In this document: positions 1-11,363 of the stretch, piece by piece
Position numbering within the stretch: position 1 is the first letter of the stretch
Layout of the letters: every line of letters starts with the position of its first letter
Assembly (NCBI GenBank): GCA_016744695.1
Contig: JADGDV010000009.1
Coordinates: 62,001 to 126,000 of the forward strand
Direction: 5' to 3'
DNA: 64,000 nt
Source of the DNA: Hahellaceae bacterium
GTDB taxonomy: Bacteria > Pseudomonadota > Gammaproteobacteria > Pseudomonadales > Oleiphilaceae
Notes under the pieces: generated by a model
Told to the model about the DNA's origin: nothing
Databases searched by the model: none
What the model saw: the letters and a program-made list of their open reading frames with translations, nothing else
Position numbers and translations under genes: made by a program

Positions 1-1247
1 CGGTTGAAAATGGTGATGGTAGCTATTCAATTACAGGCACAAAAATATTCATTACCGGTGGTGAACAAGATTTAAGTGAAAATATTATTCACTTGGTTTT
101 GGCTAAGCTACCAGGTGCTCCAGCAGGATCTCGTGGTATTTCTTTATTCTTAGTTCCACGTAATTCTGTGGATGCGAATAATGTAGTTGGTGAAAATAAC
201 AAGGTAACTTGTGGTTCAATCGAACACAAGATGGGTATTAAAGCTTCTGCTACTTGTGTTATGAACTTTGATGGTGCACAGGGTTGGTTGGTTGGTGAAC
301 CTAATAAAGGTTTGATGGCCATGTTCACCATGATGAACTACGAGCGCTTAAGTGTAGGTATTCAAGGTTTTGCAGCGGCAGAGCGTTCATACCAGAATGC
401 AGTTGATTATGCTAAAGACCGTATTCAAGGGCGTGCTGCAACCGGCGCTGCTCAAGCTGATAAAGAAGCAGACCCAATCATTGTGCACCCTGATGTGCGT
501 CGTATGCTGATGACAATGAAGGCATATAATGAAGGAAGTCGTGCGTTTTCAACGTATGTTGCCTCATTTCTTGATACGGCTAAATTTTCTGATAATGCTG
601 ATGAGAAAAAGCATGCAGAAGCGATGGTTGCGTTGCTAACCCCTATTGCAAAAGCGTATATGACAGATCGGGCTTTGGATAGTTGTGTTGCTGGTCAGCA
701 AGTATTTGGCGGACATGGTTATATTCGTGAGTGGGGGCAAGAGCAGCTAGTTAGAGATACCCGTATTACTCAGATTTATGAAGGTACTAACGGCATTCAG
801 TCTCTTGATTTAATGGGTCGTAAGATTGTGTCGAACAGTGGTAAGTTGTACGAGCTGTTTGCCAATGAGGTTGCTGAGTTTATTGAAGAGAATCGTGATA
901 ATGCTGCACTTCAGTCTACTATTAGCCCTTTAGCCGCTGCTATGGAGCGTTTATCTGATGTGACAGAATACGTTATTAAAGCAACCGCAGAAGATGCTAA
1001 TGCAGTGGGTGCTGCTTCAGTTGAGTATCTTGAGCTATTTGGTTTAACCGCTTATGCTTACATGTGGGCTAAAATGGCTAAGGTTGCTGTAGCTAATGTA
1101 GAAGGTGATACTAGTGGTTTTTACGATACTAAAGTGAAGACAGCTAATTTCTTCTTTAGCCGTTTGTTGCCTAAGACGGTTTCATTGTCTGAAAGTATTC
1201 GTTCGGGCAGTGTTGATATGATGGCTCTTGATCAGGATGCATTCTAA
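1..1247 (+). CDS. Acyl-CoA dehydrogenase, C-terminal part (5' end outside window)
   Basis: The reading frame is already open at base 3 and runs to a TAA at 1245-1247, so the N-terminal part of the gene lies before the window. The visible protein starts within the middle beta domain (TGTKIFITGGEQD), followed by the helical C-terminal dehydrogenase domain. The motif YEGTNGIQ, with its Glu codon at 780-782, matches the catalytic-base segment of acyl-CoA dehydrogenases. A further helical tail of about 120 residues follows, as in the long (about 600-residue) DmdC-like branch with an extra C-terminal domain. The expected reaction is FAD-dependent alpha,beta-desaturation of an acyl-CoA in the cytoplasm, with electrons passed to ETF. 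The substrate, whether a fatty acyl-CoA or a methylmercaptopropionyl-CoA type, cannot be told from this fragment. A terminator follows immediately. Confidence 0.93.
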   Translation, partial: VENGDGSYSITGTKIFITGGEQDLSENIIHLVLAKLPGAPAGSRGISLFLVPRNSVDANNVVGENNKVTCGSIEHKMGIKASATCVMNFDGAQGWLVGEPNKGLMAMFTMMNYERLSVGIQGFAAAERSYQNAVDYAKDRIQGRAATGAAQADKEADPIIVHPDVRRMLMTMKAYNEGSRAFSTYVASFLDTAKFSDNADEKKHAEAMVALLTPIAKAYMTDRALDSCVAGQQVFGGHGYIREWGQEQLVRDTRITQIYEGTNGIQSLDLMGRKIVSNSGKLYELFANEVAEFIEENRDNAALQSTISPLAAAMERLSDVTEYVIKATAEDANAVGAASVEYLELFGLTAYAYMWAKMAKVAVANVEGDTSGFYDTKVKTANFFFSRLLPKTVSLSESIRSGSVDMMALDQDAF

Positions 1248-1274
1248 GGAATCATATTGTTAAGAGTAAGCATA

Positions 1275-1305
1275 AAAAAGGGCGATCAGTGATCGCCCTT
1301 TTTTT
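1275..1305. terminator. Bidirectional intrinsic terminator
   Basis: A GC-rich inverted repeat (GGGCGAT...ATCGCCC, 1280-1298) is preceded by six A and followed by a run of T to 1305. It sits between the convergent acyl-CoA dehydrogenase gene and the endonuclease I gene. The flanking A-run and T-run allow it to terminate transcription from both sides. Confidence 0.85.
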
Positions 1306-1328
1306 GTTTTAGTATTTTGTAAGTGAAA

Positions 1329-1955
1329 TTAAAGTGTTTTAGCTTTATCTGGGTTGTTGATGTAAGGGTTTTCGTTGCCCTGTATTTCGTTAATTCGTTT
1401 GTTTCTTTCAATTTCTGCTTCGTCTGGTGGGTCTATTTCATTCCAGATTTTTAAATCTTCTATGCTCCCCATTATAGGAAGTTCATAGCTTGTGTGCATA
1501 TAGAGCATAGCTCTAGCAATATCGCCTTTAATTTCTTTCGGTGGTTCAAGTAGTTGGAATGACTTACGGAAGTCGCATTGCTCCTTTTCTACCTCATTAC
1601 CCAATGAACCAAATCGTGCATTTTTTCGTTTTAATTCAAACCGGGCGTCTGCAGGTACGATGTTATGAAGGTCTGAGGTTATTTGGCGGTATTGTTCATT
1701 CTCATTTCTACATTGGCGAGGAGTGCCACAGCTTAAATGCTCGCGCACCCAGCCACTTGAATAAATATAGCTATTAGTTATGAGAATGTTCTTTTTGGTA
1801 AATGGCTTTTTACAATAAAAAGTAGTGCCACCGTTTTTGTATAGATCACCCCAAAAGTGTTTTTTTAGAGCGTTTTTTGGATCATTTAACGTTGTTTGCG
1901 CCTGAGTAACGGTGCAAAATAGAGATAATATGATTAGTTGCAGTAATTTATGCAT
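1329..1955 (-). CDS. Secreted endonuclease I family nuclease
   Basis: The 208-residue protein has a signal peptide (hydrophobic residues 3-18, cleavage probably after TQA). It then carries features of the EndA/NucM/Vvn endonuclease I family: FWGDLYKNGG near the start, an EH pair at the place of the catalytic Glu-His, DLHNIVPA with the metal-binding Asn, the N.RFG segment, GDIARAMLYM, and a C-terminal WNEIDPP...QGNENPYI block. Family members are periplasmic or secreted non-specific nucleases that depend on a divalent metal and disulfides. Four cysteines in the first two thirds could form such bonds. The segment around EH is unusual (REHLSCGTPRQC, where EHVxPAxW is normal). The start at 1955 has an AAGG upstream. 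The gene is monocistronic and ends at the shared terminator. I am sure of the family; activity is inferred. Confidence 0.85.
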   Translation of the reverse strand: MHKLLQLIILSLFCTVTQAQTTLNDPKNALKKHFWGDLYKNGGTTFYCKKPFTKKNILITNSYIYSSGWVREHLSCGTPRQCRNENEQYRQITSDLHNIVPADARFELKRKNARFGSLGNEVEKEQCDFRKSFQLLEPPKEIKGDIARAMLYMHTSYELPIMGSIEDLKIWNEIDPPDEAEIERNKRINEIQGNENPYINNPDKAKTL

Positions 1956-2193
1956 TTTTTTGCCTTAAAGCCGACTCGTTTCTGAGGTGAGAGATTAATG
2001 TTAGTCTGCGTTGATGAGTGGTTGCCAACCAAAGTGTAGTTATTATTCTAGAAAGACATTAATATTTCATAGCTTAGTTATTGTTCTTAACCTTAAGTAT
2101 AGTTTAAAGCCTTAGCCAGAGAATTGAAAGATTGTTTTATTGTTTTACAATTTGTTAATGCTAAGTTAATAAATGTAAGGTGGTTTTCATTGT

Positions 2194-3222
2194 TTAGGAA
2201 TTAACTAGAGGGGAAGGTTGGCCGCTGAGCAAAAGAATAAATTCAGCCAGTAACTCCCAGCTTGATCCAAATGCCTTGTTACCTTTAATGCTTTGATCTA
2301 TGCGTTCTGAAAGCTTTAACAATTGGTTTAGCTGATGTAATGATAGCCGTGATGCTGTTTTACTGAGTAAGCTTTGTCTTTTTGCTATGACTCTATGGCT
2401 GCTAAAGACTGACTTTTGCGAAAGGCCTTGCCTGTTACAGTTGGCAAGTTCATAAATGACACGTAGGTCTTTAGTTAATGCCCATAAAATGACGGGGGGA
2501 TGAATACCTTCAGACTTAAGACCTTGAAGTACGTGCAGTGCATGTTTAGTTTGGCCTTTTACGCATTCATCAGTAAGATTGAAAACATCGAAACGCGCAC
2601 TATCAGCAACACTTTTGATAACGTCATCGGTGCTTACGTTTCCGTCTTCACAGAGTAGTGTGAGTTTTTCTATTTCTTGCTTTGCAGCGAGTAGGTTACC
2701 TTCGACCCGTTCTGCTAGGAGCGAAATGGCATCTTGATCAAGTGATAAGCCTGCTTGACGGCTTCTGGTCTGTATCCAGTTAGGTAATTGCTCGGAGCTG
2801 ATAGGCCAAAGTGTTATCATTGCGCCTATCTTGTCTATGGCGCTTACCCACTTTCTTTTTTGTGAAGCTGCATCAAGGCGACAGCTGATAATGAGTAGTA
2901 CGGTATCTTCCGGGGCTATTTGGCAGAATCGGTCGATGGCTTTACTGCCTTTGTCGCCAGGTTTGCCGTTATCTATTCTGATTTCGATTAGTTTCTTATC
3001 ACCGAATAAAGAAAGACTGTCAGCTTCTTCTAGTAGCAGGTTCCAATCGAATGAGCGGTCTACCTGCCAGCTTAATCGTTCTGTAAAACCTTCTTTGCGG
3101 TATTTACTTCTGATTTCGTCGCAGGCTTCTTGAGCAAGTAAGGGTTCGTCGCCATTAACCAGGTAAACAGGCAGAAGTTGGCTTGATAGGTGACTTTTTA
3201 ATTGCTCAGGTTTTAATTTCAT
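2194..3222 (-). CDS. holA: DNA polymerase III delta subunit
   Basis: This 342-residue protein has the usual length and layout of HolA: an N-terminal PVYLVNGDEPLLAQEA segment at about residues 18-33, an AAA+-like clamp-loader core, and a helical C-terminal collar domain. In the family, delta opens the beta sliding clamp as part of the clamp-loader complex at the replication fork. The gene follows leuS and lptE on the same strand, the conserved order in gammaproteobacteria, which supports the call. The ATG at 3222 has a GAAG upstream. A perfect inverted repeat lies between it and lptE. Confidence 0.95.
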   Translation of the reverse strand: MKLKPEQLKSHLSSQLLPVYLVNGDEPLLAQEACDEIRSKYRKEGFTERLSWQVDRSFDWNLLLEEADSLSLFGDKKLIEIRIDNGKPGDKGSKAIDRFCQIAPEDTVLLIISCRLDAASQKRKWVSAIDKIGAMITLWPISSEQLPNWIQTRSRQAGLSLDQDAISLLAERVEGNLLAAKQEIEKLTLLCEDGNVSTDDVIKSVADSARFDVFNLTDECVKGQTKHALHVLQGLKSEGIHPPVILWALTKDLRVIYELANCNRQGLSQKSVFSSHRVIAKRQSLLSKTASRLSLHQLNQLLKLSERIDQSIKGNKAFGSSWELLAEFILLLSGQPSPLVNS

Positions 3223-3267
3223 TAGTTATCTTCAGGGTGTTCGAAATATTGGCAGTACACCTTGGTT

Positions 3268-3326
3268 GTAGGGTGTGCCGTGCGCACCGTTATTTAATAT
3301 GTTTTGGTGCGCACGGCACACCCTAC
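3268..3326. repeat. REP-like perfect inverted repeat (21-bp arms)
   Basis: The left arm at 3268-3288 (begins GTAGGGTGTGCCGTGCG) is the exact reverse complement of the right arm at 3306-3326, with a 17-base loop. It lies between lptE and holA, so it would fold as a strong hairpin in the leuS-lptE-holA transcript. A related, imperfect copy is at 19826-19880, sharing TAGGGTG and GCGCA blocks. This fits a dispersed REP/BIME-type family. There is no T-run, so a simple terminator is less likely. Confidence 0.8.
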
Positions 3327-3330
3327 CGTA

Positions 3331-3873
3331 TTATTGACTTGTTGCTTGTTCAGCTTTAATTCTTTCAATACGGGCTTTGTCATAAGGTGATAGGCGGCTA
3401 ACAATTTTGGATGCTAGCTGTTTGTTCAGCTGCTTCTTAAGCTGCTCTTCTTCTCTTGACTTACTAATCACGCTATTTTCATCGTAGCGGTAAGTTTGGC
3501 TTGATGAAACGAGTGTATCATCAATGATAATGCTTTTATCTGCCGCAACAAGATTAAATGTGGCGGTGTTAGTCACCTCATACTCTGCGACAACGGCATT
3601 GCCAGTAATAGATACGGCTCTTTTTTTGCTGTTGAGTGTTGTGATGCTAAGCGTGTAATCAGCTACGCTGCTTGCTATCAGGTTTACTCCATTTAGCTCA
3701 AGTTGTTTTGTTATAGTTTTACATAGCACTCTTGAAAGCTCGTTAGAGCAACTCAGGCTCATATTCTTGAGTTCAGAGGGAATGCTGACACTGCCTCGTA
3801 ATTGGAAGCCGCAGGCCACCAGAAAAAAGGCAAGAAAGGTTATTGAAAGAACTGAACGTGCTTTATAAAACAT
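3331..3873 (-). CDS. lptE: LPS-assembly lipoprotein LptE
   Basis: This 180-residue lipoprotein has a signal peptide ending in a lipobox (LVAC, Cys21) followed by GFQLRG, the signature start of mature LptE. In the family LptE sits inside the LptD barrel in the outer membrane and helps insert LPS into the outer leaflet. The C-terminus is rich in Glu, Lys and Gln (about 140-160) and probably helical. It lies between leuS and holA as in many gammaproteobacteria. The rest of the LPS-export set in this window is lptC, lptA and lptB at 46426-48249. The ATG at 3873 has an AAGAGA upstream. Confidence 0.93.
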   Translation of the reverse strand: MFYKARSVLSITFLAFFLVACGFQLRGSVSIPSELKNMSLSCSNELSRVLCKTITKQLELNGVNLIASSVADYTLSITTLNSKKRAVSITGNAVVAEYEVTNTATFNLVAADKSIIIDDTLVSSSQTYRYDENSVISKSREEEQLKKQLNKQLASKIVSRLSPYDKARIERIKAEQATSQ

Positions 3874-3916
3874 GTTGATCTCTTGCTGAATGAGCTAGAT
3901 TATTATAAAAAAACAC

Positions 3917-3994
3917 TGTCATTCCCGCGAAGGCGGGAATCCATAGATCGAAACGGCATTAAAACATTGGATCCCCGCCTTCGCGAGGATGACA
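3917..3994. repeat. Dispersed inverted-repeat element
   Basis: The 26-base arms at 3917-3942 and 3969-3994 are inverted copies with three mismatches. The core is GCGAAGGCGGG, flanked by TGTCATTCC. The type TCATTCCCGCGAAGGCGGGAATCC is known as a widespread intergenic repeat in proteobacteria. It lies between leuS and lptE and would form a long hairpin in that transcript. No transposase is present. Confidence 0.75.
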
Positions 3995-4026
3995 AAAGTT
4001 TAGTTGCATAACTTTATAGGTGAGTA

Positions 4027-6747
<2,721 letters not shown>

Positions 6748-6804
6748 CTAACCTACTAATGAGAAGACAGCTACTAATGGACATGCAGGTAAGGGGAAAG
6801 GGCG

Positions 6805-7356
6805 ATGACTAAACCAGAACTACCAAAACATTCAGAACAGGCTAGAGAAGTATATAACCGAATTCTGGAAAGGGTTGACCATTCAATTGCAGATGTTGAA
6901 GCGCGTACTTGGGATACACTAAAAAAAGAAATTGATGAAGCAGTCGAATTTGAACATGGTGTTGCTGAGTTAACCCGGGAAGAGGTCGATTTATTAGGTG
7001 CTTATATACAGAGAGACCTGAAAGACCTATACCATCATGTTGCTGAAACAGGCGAAGGTCTTAAAGATTGGCTCAAACTTGATGTTTCACTAGTTGAGAA
7101 AAAAGTAATGGATACCTTGTTATCTATTGCAGATAAGAGCGTTGTTGAGCAAGTGGCACTTGAGCAGAAAATTGACCATAAGCCCGGTGATTATATGAGT
7201 GGAGAGCTTGCGTGCGCAGGTATGCTGCGCTGCCTTGAGTGTGGTTATATGATGTGCTTGACTGACAATACGCATGTTGAAGACTGCCATGAGTGTAGTG
7301 GCCATTACTTTACCCGCGTCACTTCTCGTTGGCCTAGAGGTCCTGAGACTGAGTAA
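6805..7356 (+). CDS. YbeL-type zinc-ribbon protein (DUF1451)
   Basis: A 183-residue protein with a long, charged, mainly helical N-terminal part (about 1-130) and a C-terminal zinc ribbon with two Cys-x2-Cys pairs (CLEC and CHEC, about 142-165). This matches the DUF1451/YbeL family, which in enterobacteria lies beside leuS as here. The molecular role is not known. A purine-rich ribosome binding site (AAGGGGAAAGGG) precedes the ATG. It converges with lnt, with only seven bases between the stops. Confidence 0.85.
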   Translation: MTKPELPKHSEQAREVYNRILERVDHSIADVEARTWDTLKKEIDEAVEFEHGVAELTREEVDLLGAYIQRDLKDLYHHVAETGEGLKDWLKLDVSLVEKKVMDTLLSIADKSVVEQVALEQKIDHKPGDYMSGELACAGMLRCLECGYMMCLTDNTHVEDCHECSGHYFTRVTSRWPRGPETE

Positions 7357-7363
7357 TAGCAGC

Positions 7364-8977
7364 TTATTGCTGTTTATGGAGCAGCCTGCGAGTGACTAAT
7401 AACAGTCCGCAGGCTAGCAATATTGGGAGTGAACCAAAATAACTGAAAGGGGTTCTTCCTCCCAGTGCGTAAACTTCCCCTGTCAGTACTGTCCTGACAA
7501 ATTGAGAGGTTTGGTTTTGAATCTCTCCATCAGGACCTATGATTGCACTAATGCCGTTGTTGGTCCCTCTAACAATGTAACGTGAGTTTTCAAGGGCTCT
7601 CATCTGAGCCATTTCTAGATGTTGTAGTGGGCCTATTGAACTGCCAAACCAGCTATCGTTACTAATGGTGAGTAAGTAGTCTGCCATGTGGGCGCTTTTT
7701 GCTACAAAATCTGGATAAACTATTTCATAGCAAATATAAGGAGTGACATGTCTGATAGATTCTTTCAGAGGGCGCTGTTCAGATGGGCCAATAGAAAAGC
7801 TGGACATAGGAAGGTCAAAAAATCCAATAAGCCCTCGAAGCATGCTTTCTAAAGGTATGTACTCACCAAAAGGCACTAACTTTTGTTTGTGATAAATACC
7901 TTCGCCTTCACCCAAACTGATGATGCTGTTGTGTATGTTGACTTGCTCTGTCTCTGTATTTAGCCCTCTATAGGGAATACCTGAAATAAGCGTGCTGCCT
8001 TTTGCCGATGCAATTCCTGAAAGACGATCAGTGATAGGTTTTGCCTGATTAAATGAAGTCGCTTGATCGTAGAGTAGAGGGATGGCTGTTTCAGGCCAGA
8101 TGATTAGATCTTTCCCCCAGTGTGGTGCTGAAAGTGTTTGATAAATTTCTATGGTTTTTAATCGGTAGTCACTTCGCCATTTTAGTTCTTGAGGAATATT
8201 AGCTTGTATTGCGACAACGGAGATAGGTGTGTTGCTTTTCACGTAGCTCCATTTAATCTCACTTGCCAGTGAGCCAAGCATCCAGAGAGTGGCCACAAAA
8301 ATGAGAAAACTTGTAGGGAGTATTTTTTTTGGCGGATTATCTTTGAATGCTATGCATCCATTTGAATCTACATTCTGGTTTGAATTGAATGATGTAATCA
8401 GTTTTTTGATACGTCTTGAATGGCTAAGAAAATACCATATGGCGCTGCCAGATAGGCAGCAAATAAAGGTCAGTCCGTGAACCCCTATGATGCTGGCCCA
8501 GCCTGAAATGGGGGTGTTTAAATGACCATAGCCGAGATATAGCCAGGGGAAACCTGTTAGGAACCAGCTCCTAAACCAGTCACCTAGTACCCATACGGCA
8601 GGCAGCGTGAGTGTTGACCAGCGGTCCTGACCATTAAACAGTTTTCTATATAGCCAGAACGTGGAGGCTGGGAAAAAAGAAATGGCAGCAACAAATAGGG
8701 CTGTTAATGTGAAGGCAAGGGGGGCAGGCGCGTTGCCAAAGTTATGAATGCTAATATAAACCCATGAGGCGCCTGAGCCGAAAAGCCCAAGGCCAAACAG
8801 CCAGCCAAAGAACAGGCTCTTTTTTGCACTTACACCCTGTAAGCAAAACATAATAAGGGTTATTGAAATAATGCCCAAAGGCCATGCATTAAAAGGGCTT
8901 AGACTTAAAGTCTGCATTACACCTGCAAGAGGGAATGATAGCCACTTTAATAGCTCGAAAACGGTAATATTTTTAAT
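7364..8977 (-). CDS. lnt: Apolipoprotein N-acyltransferase (probable non-ATG start)
   Basis: Lnt adds the third acyl chain to lipoproteins in the inner membrane. Several membrane segments precede a nitrilase-fold domain. Counting from the first ATG (8917), the catalytic triad is Glu276 (WPET), Lys344 (YHKQKLVPFGEY) and Cys396 (PYICYE). That ATG begins inside the usual first helix: the codons upstream, after an in-frame TGA at 9002-9004, read on as family-like sequence (FELLKWLSFPLAG then M). No ATG, GTG or TTG lies in that extension. An ATT at 8975-8977 has AAGAAG seven bases upstream, so I extended the gene to it. The conservative alternative is 7364-8917 (517 residues). It is the last gene of miaB-phoH-ybeY-corC-lnt. 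Confidence 0.93.
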   Translation of the reverse strand: MKNITVFELLKWLSFPLAGVMQTLSLSPFNAWPLGIISITLIMFCLQGVSAKKSLFFGWLFGLGLFGSGASWVYISIHNFGNAPAPLAFTLTALFVAAISFFPASTFWLYRKLFNGQDRWSTLTLPAVWVLGDWFRSWFLTGFPWLYLGYGHLNTPISGWASIIGVHGLTFICCLSGSAIWYFLSHSRRIKKLITSFNSNQNVDSNGCIAFKDNPPKKILPTSFLIFVATLWMLGSLASEIKWSYVKSNTPISVVAIQANIPQELKWRSDYRLKTIEIYQTLSAPHWGKDLIIWPETAIPLLYDQATSFNQAKPITDRLSGIASAKGSTLISGIPYRGLNTETEQVNIHNSIISLGEGEGIYHKQKLVPFGEYIPLESMLRGLIGFFDLPMSSFSIGPSEQRPLKESIRHVTPYICYEIVYPDFVAKSAHMADYLLTISNDSWFGSSIGPLQHLEMAQMRALENSRYIVRGTNNGISAIIGPDGEIQNQTSQFVRTVLTGEVYALGGRTPFSYFGSLPILLACGLLLVTRRLLHKQQ

Positions 8978-8993
8978 GGGTATTCTTCTTTGT

Positions 8994-9839
8994 TTATGGT
9001 GTCATTTTATTAGCTTGCAGCAGACGTATAGTACGGTTGTCTGCATTTAAAACTGTAAACTTAAACCCACTAAACTCAACGCTTTCTCCGCGACGGGGTA
9101 AGTGACCAAACTGCTGTAGTACAAGGCCGCCTATTGTGTCGAAATGTTCTTCGCTCAGAGTCAGTTTGAAAAACTCGTTAAAGTCTTCAATCGGGGTGAT
9201 AGATTTGATGATATATTCGCCTGCACCACGCTCTTTGATGAATGCTTCTTCGTCAAAGTCGTGTTCATCTTCAATTTCGCCCACTATTTGCTCTAATACA
9301 TCCTCAATGGTCACGAGGCCGGCTATGCCGCCGTATTCATCAACCACGATAGCCATGTGGTTTCGTGTTGCTTTAAACTCTTTTAATAACTGGTTAAGCC
9401 GCTTACTTTCAGGAACGATAATCGCGGGGCGTAAAATATCAGTTAAGGCGCTTTGCTTAAGCTCTCCCTTTAAAGCCATAGGCAGTAGATCTTTAGCAAG
9501 TAATATTCCGACGACTTCGTCAACAGATTCGCCTAAAACAGGGAAGCGAGAGTGAGCTGATTCGATGATCTCATCGATATATTCTTCTGGCTCTTGGGAG
9601 GCTTTAACCGTAGTCATTTGAGAGCGAGGTATCATGACTTCACGAACTTGCATATCGACCATTTGCATGGCACCTTCGATAATGCTCATAGAGTCAGGGT
9701 CAATAATGTCGCGTTTCTCTGCTGCACGGAGAATTTCAGTGATATCCGCAGAGGACTCAGGGTCGCCTGAAAAGGCTTTTGATATTTTATCCAGCCAAGA
9801 CGTATTGCCTTGGCTGCTTCTCGAGTTATCTTCGCTCAT
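8994..9839 (-). CDS. corC: CorC/HlyC-family CBS-domain protein
   Basis: A 281-residue cytoplasmic protein with two CBS domains (about 68-190, including the VDEYGGIAGLVTIEDVLEQIVGEI segment) and a C-terminal CorC_HlyC domain (about 205-278). There is no membrane DUF21 domain, so it is the short CorC (YbeX) form. Family members are linked to magnesium and cobalt efflux, and YbeX more recently to ribosome metabolism; which applies here is not shown. It follows ybeY by five bases. Its 3' end overlaps the proposed ribosome binding site region of lnt. Confidence 0.93.
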   Translation of the reverse strand: MSEDNSRSSQGNTSWLDKISKAFSGDPESSADITEILRAAEKRDIIDPDSMSIIEGAMQMVDMQVREVMIPRSQMTTVKASQEPEEYIDEIIESAHSRFPVLGESVDEVVGILLAKDLLPMALKGELKQSALTDILRPAIIVPESKRLNQLLKEFKATRNHMAIVVDEYGGIAGLVTIEDVLEQIVGEIEDEHDFDEEAFIKERGAGEYIIKSITPIEDFNEFFKLTLSEEHFDTIGGLVLQQFGHLPRRGESVEFSGFKFTVLNADNRTIRLLQANKMTP

Positions 9840-9844
9840 TAGCT

Positions 9845-10333
9845 TTATACCTGATCGTTATCTATCACTAAGTGATAGGGGTCAGGATAACCTAGCTCCT
9901 TAAGTATTTTAGTTTCCAGCCCTTCCATTATCAGAGCTTCCTTATCGTCAATGTGATCATACCCTTGAAGATGCAATACTCCATGTACAATCATATGGGC
10001 CCAGTGGGCTTCTAGTGCTTTGCTCTGTTGGTCCGCTTCTTTTTCAACAACGGGGGCACAAATTACAAGATCCCCCAAAGGTAGCTCACCTAGTAAGTGT
10101 ATCTCTATTCCAGTAGGGGCTTCAAATGGAAAAGATAAAACATTAGTCGGACCGGCTTTTCCCCGGTAAGTGTGATTCAATTCAGCACTTTCTTCAACAT
10201 CAACTATGCGAGCGGTGACTTCAGTTTCTTCGTTAGGTGTTTGATGGGCATTATTGGCCCACAGTGTTAGCTGTTCTACTGAGGGCAGTTGTGTGCTTTC
10301 TGTCTCAAGCTGTAAATCAATATGAATGGTCAT
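9845..10333 (-). CDS. ybeY: rRNA maturation endoribonuclease YbeY
   Basis: A 162-residue metalloprotein with the zinc motif H-x3-H-x5-H (His117, His121 and His127 in [11 protein letters not shown]). In the family it takes part in 16S rRNA 3'-end maturation and ribosome quality control in the cytoplasm. Its ATG overlaps the phoH stop (ATGA, 10330-10333), so the two are translationally coupled. Confidence 0.95.
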   Translation of the reverse strand: MTIHIDLQLETESTQLPSVEQLTLWANNAHQTPNEETEVTARIVDVEESAELNHTYRGKAGPTNVLSFPFEAPTGIEIHLLGELPLGDLVICAPVVEKEADQQSKALEAHWAHMIVHGVLHLQGYDHIDDKEALIMEGLETKILKELGYPDPYHLVIDNDQV

Positions 10334-11328
10334 TGCTTTGTGGATTTGTCCTGTTGAGGTCTTTCTTCTGAATGAGCATCATAGGCTTCAACAATGCGTT
10401 GCACTAAAGGGTGTCTTACAACATCCTTTGATGTGAAGTGTGTAAAGCCGATACCTTTCACATCTGAAAGTACTTTACCCACATGCTTAAGGCCTGAAGG
10501 GCTTCCTTTAGGGAGGTCGATCTGGGTTATATCTCCCGTAATAACGGCGGTTGAGCCAAAACCTATACGTGTTAGAAACATCTTCATTTGCTCGCGAGTG
10601 GTATTTTGGCTTTCATCCAAAATAATAAACGAGCTATTGAGTGTTCGGCCTCTCATAAACGCAAGAGGGGCAATTTCTATTACGCTTTTATCAATGAGTC
10701 GAGTTACTTGTTCAAAGCCAAGCATTTCATAGAGCGCGTCATAAAGTGGGCGTAAGTAAGGGTCAACTTTCTGCGCAAGATCACCAGGTAGAAAACCTAG
10801 TTTTTCCCCTGCCTCAACGGCGGGTCTTACAAGCAATATACGTTTAACTTCCTCATTTTTTAATGCCTCAACGGCACAAGCGACGGCCAAATAGGTTTTA
10901 CCTGTTCCCGCGGGCCCGATACCAAAGTTGATGTCATGAGTTTTTATATTTTTCACATAATCAAGTTGATTGTTACCGCGTACTTTAACCTGAACATTTG
11001 ACGCTTTGATAAACTGATACGCTTCATTGATTGAGCTGACGGATTCACCGATATCAAACCCAGACTCCCTGATGAACAGGTGGATAAGTTCAGGGTTAAG
11101 TGTGGATCCTGCTTCTGTTTCCCTATACAACTGTTTTAGGATCTCTACAGAGGCTTGAGTGGACTTATTCTCGCCAGATAGCTTGAACAAGTTACCCCGA
11201 TAATTAATAGACACGCCCATTCGACGCTCAATCTGCTTTAGATTTTCATCGAATTGGCCGCACAGTGCCGCCAATCGGTAGTTGTCTATAGGTTCAAGGT
11301 GTACTTTTTTGGGTTCAGTCGTGCTCAA
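10330..11328 (-). CDS. ybeZ: PhoH-like ATPase (YbeZ), TTG start
   Basis: A 332-residue PhoH-family protein with a P-loop GPAGTGKT at residues 138-145 and a Walker B ILDESQN at about 240. Its neighbour YbeY is its known partner in enterobacteria, where the two act with RNA. The only upstream start possible is TTG at 11328, because an in-frame TAG lies four codons before it and no ATG or GTG occurs there. The TTG gives the usual N-terminus with the [14 protein letters not shown] segment. The upstream sequence has only a weak AAAGAA as ribosome binding site. It is second in the operon after miaB, 35 bases downstream. Confidence 0.93.
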   Translation of the reverse strand: MSTTEPKKVHLEPIDNYRLAALCGQFDENLKQIERRMGVSINYRGNLFKLSGENKSTQASVEILKQLYRETEAGSTLNPELIHLFIRESGFDIGESVSSINEAYQFIKASNVQVKVRGNNQLDYVKNIKTHDINFGIGPAGTGKTYLAVACAVEALKNEEVKRILLVRPAVEAGEKLGFLPGDLAQKVDPYLRPLYDALYEMLGFEQVTRLIDKSVIEIAPLAFMRGRTLNSSFIILDESQNTTREQMKMFLTRIGFGSTAVITGDITQIDLPKGSPSGLKHVGKVLSDVKGIGFTHFTSKDVVRHPLVQRIVEAYDAHSEERPQQDKSTKQ

Positions 11329-11363
11329 GTTCTTTAATCTCTATGAGTTAGTATTTTTATTGG

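Noticed and set aside
9136-9903. Long antisense frames opposite corC
   Set aside because: They are Ser-rich shadows of the corC and ybeY coding strand without ribosome binding sites or recognisable sequence.
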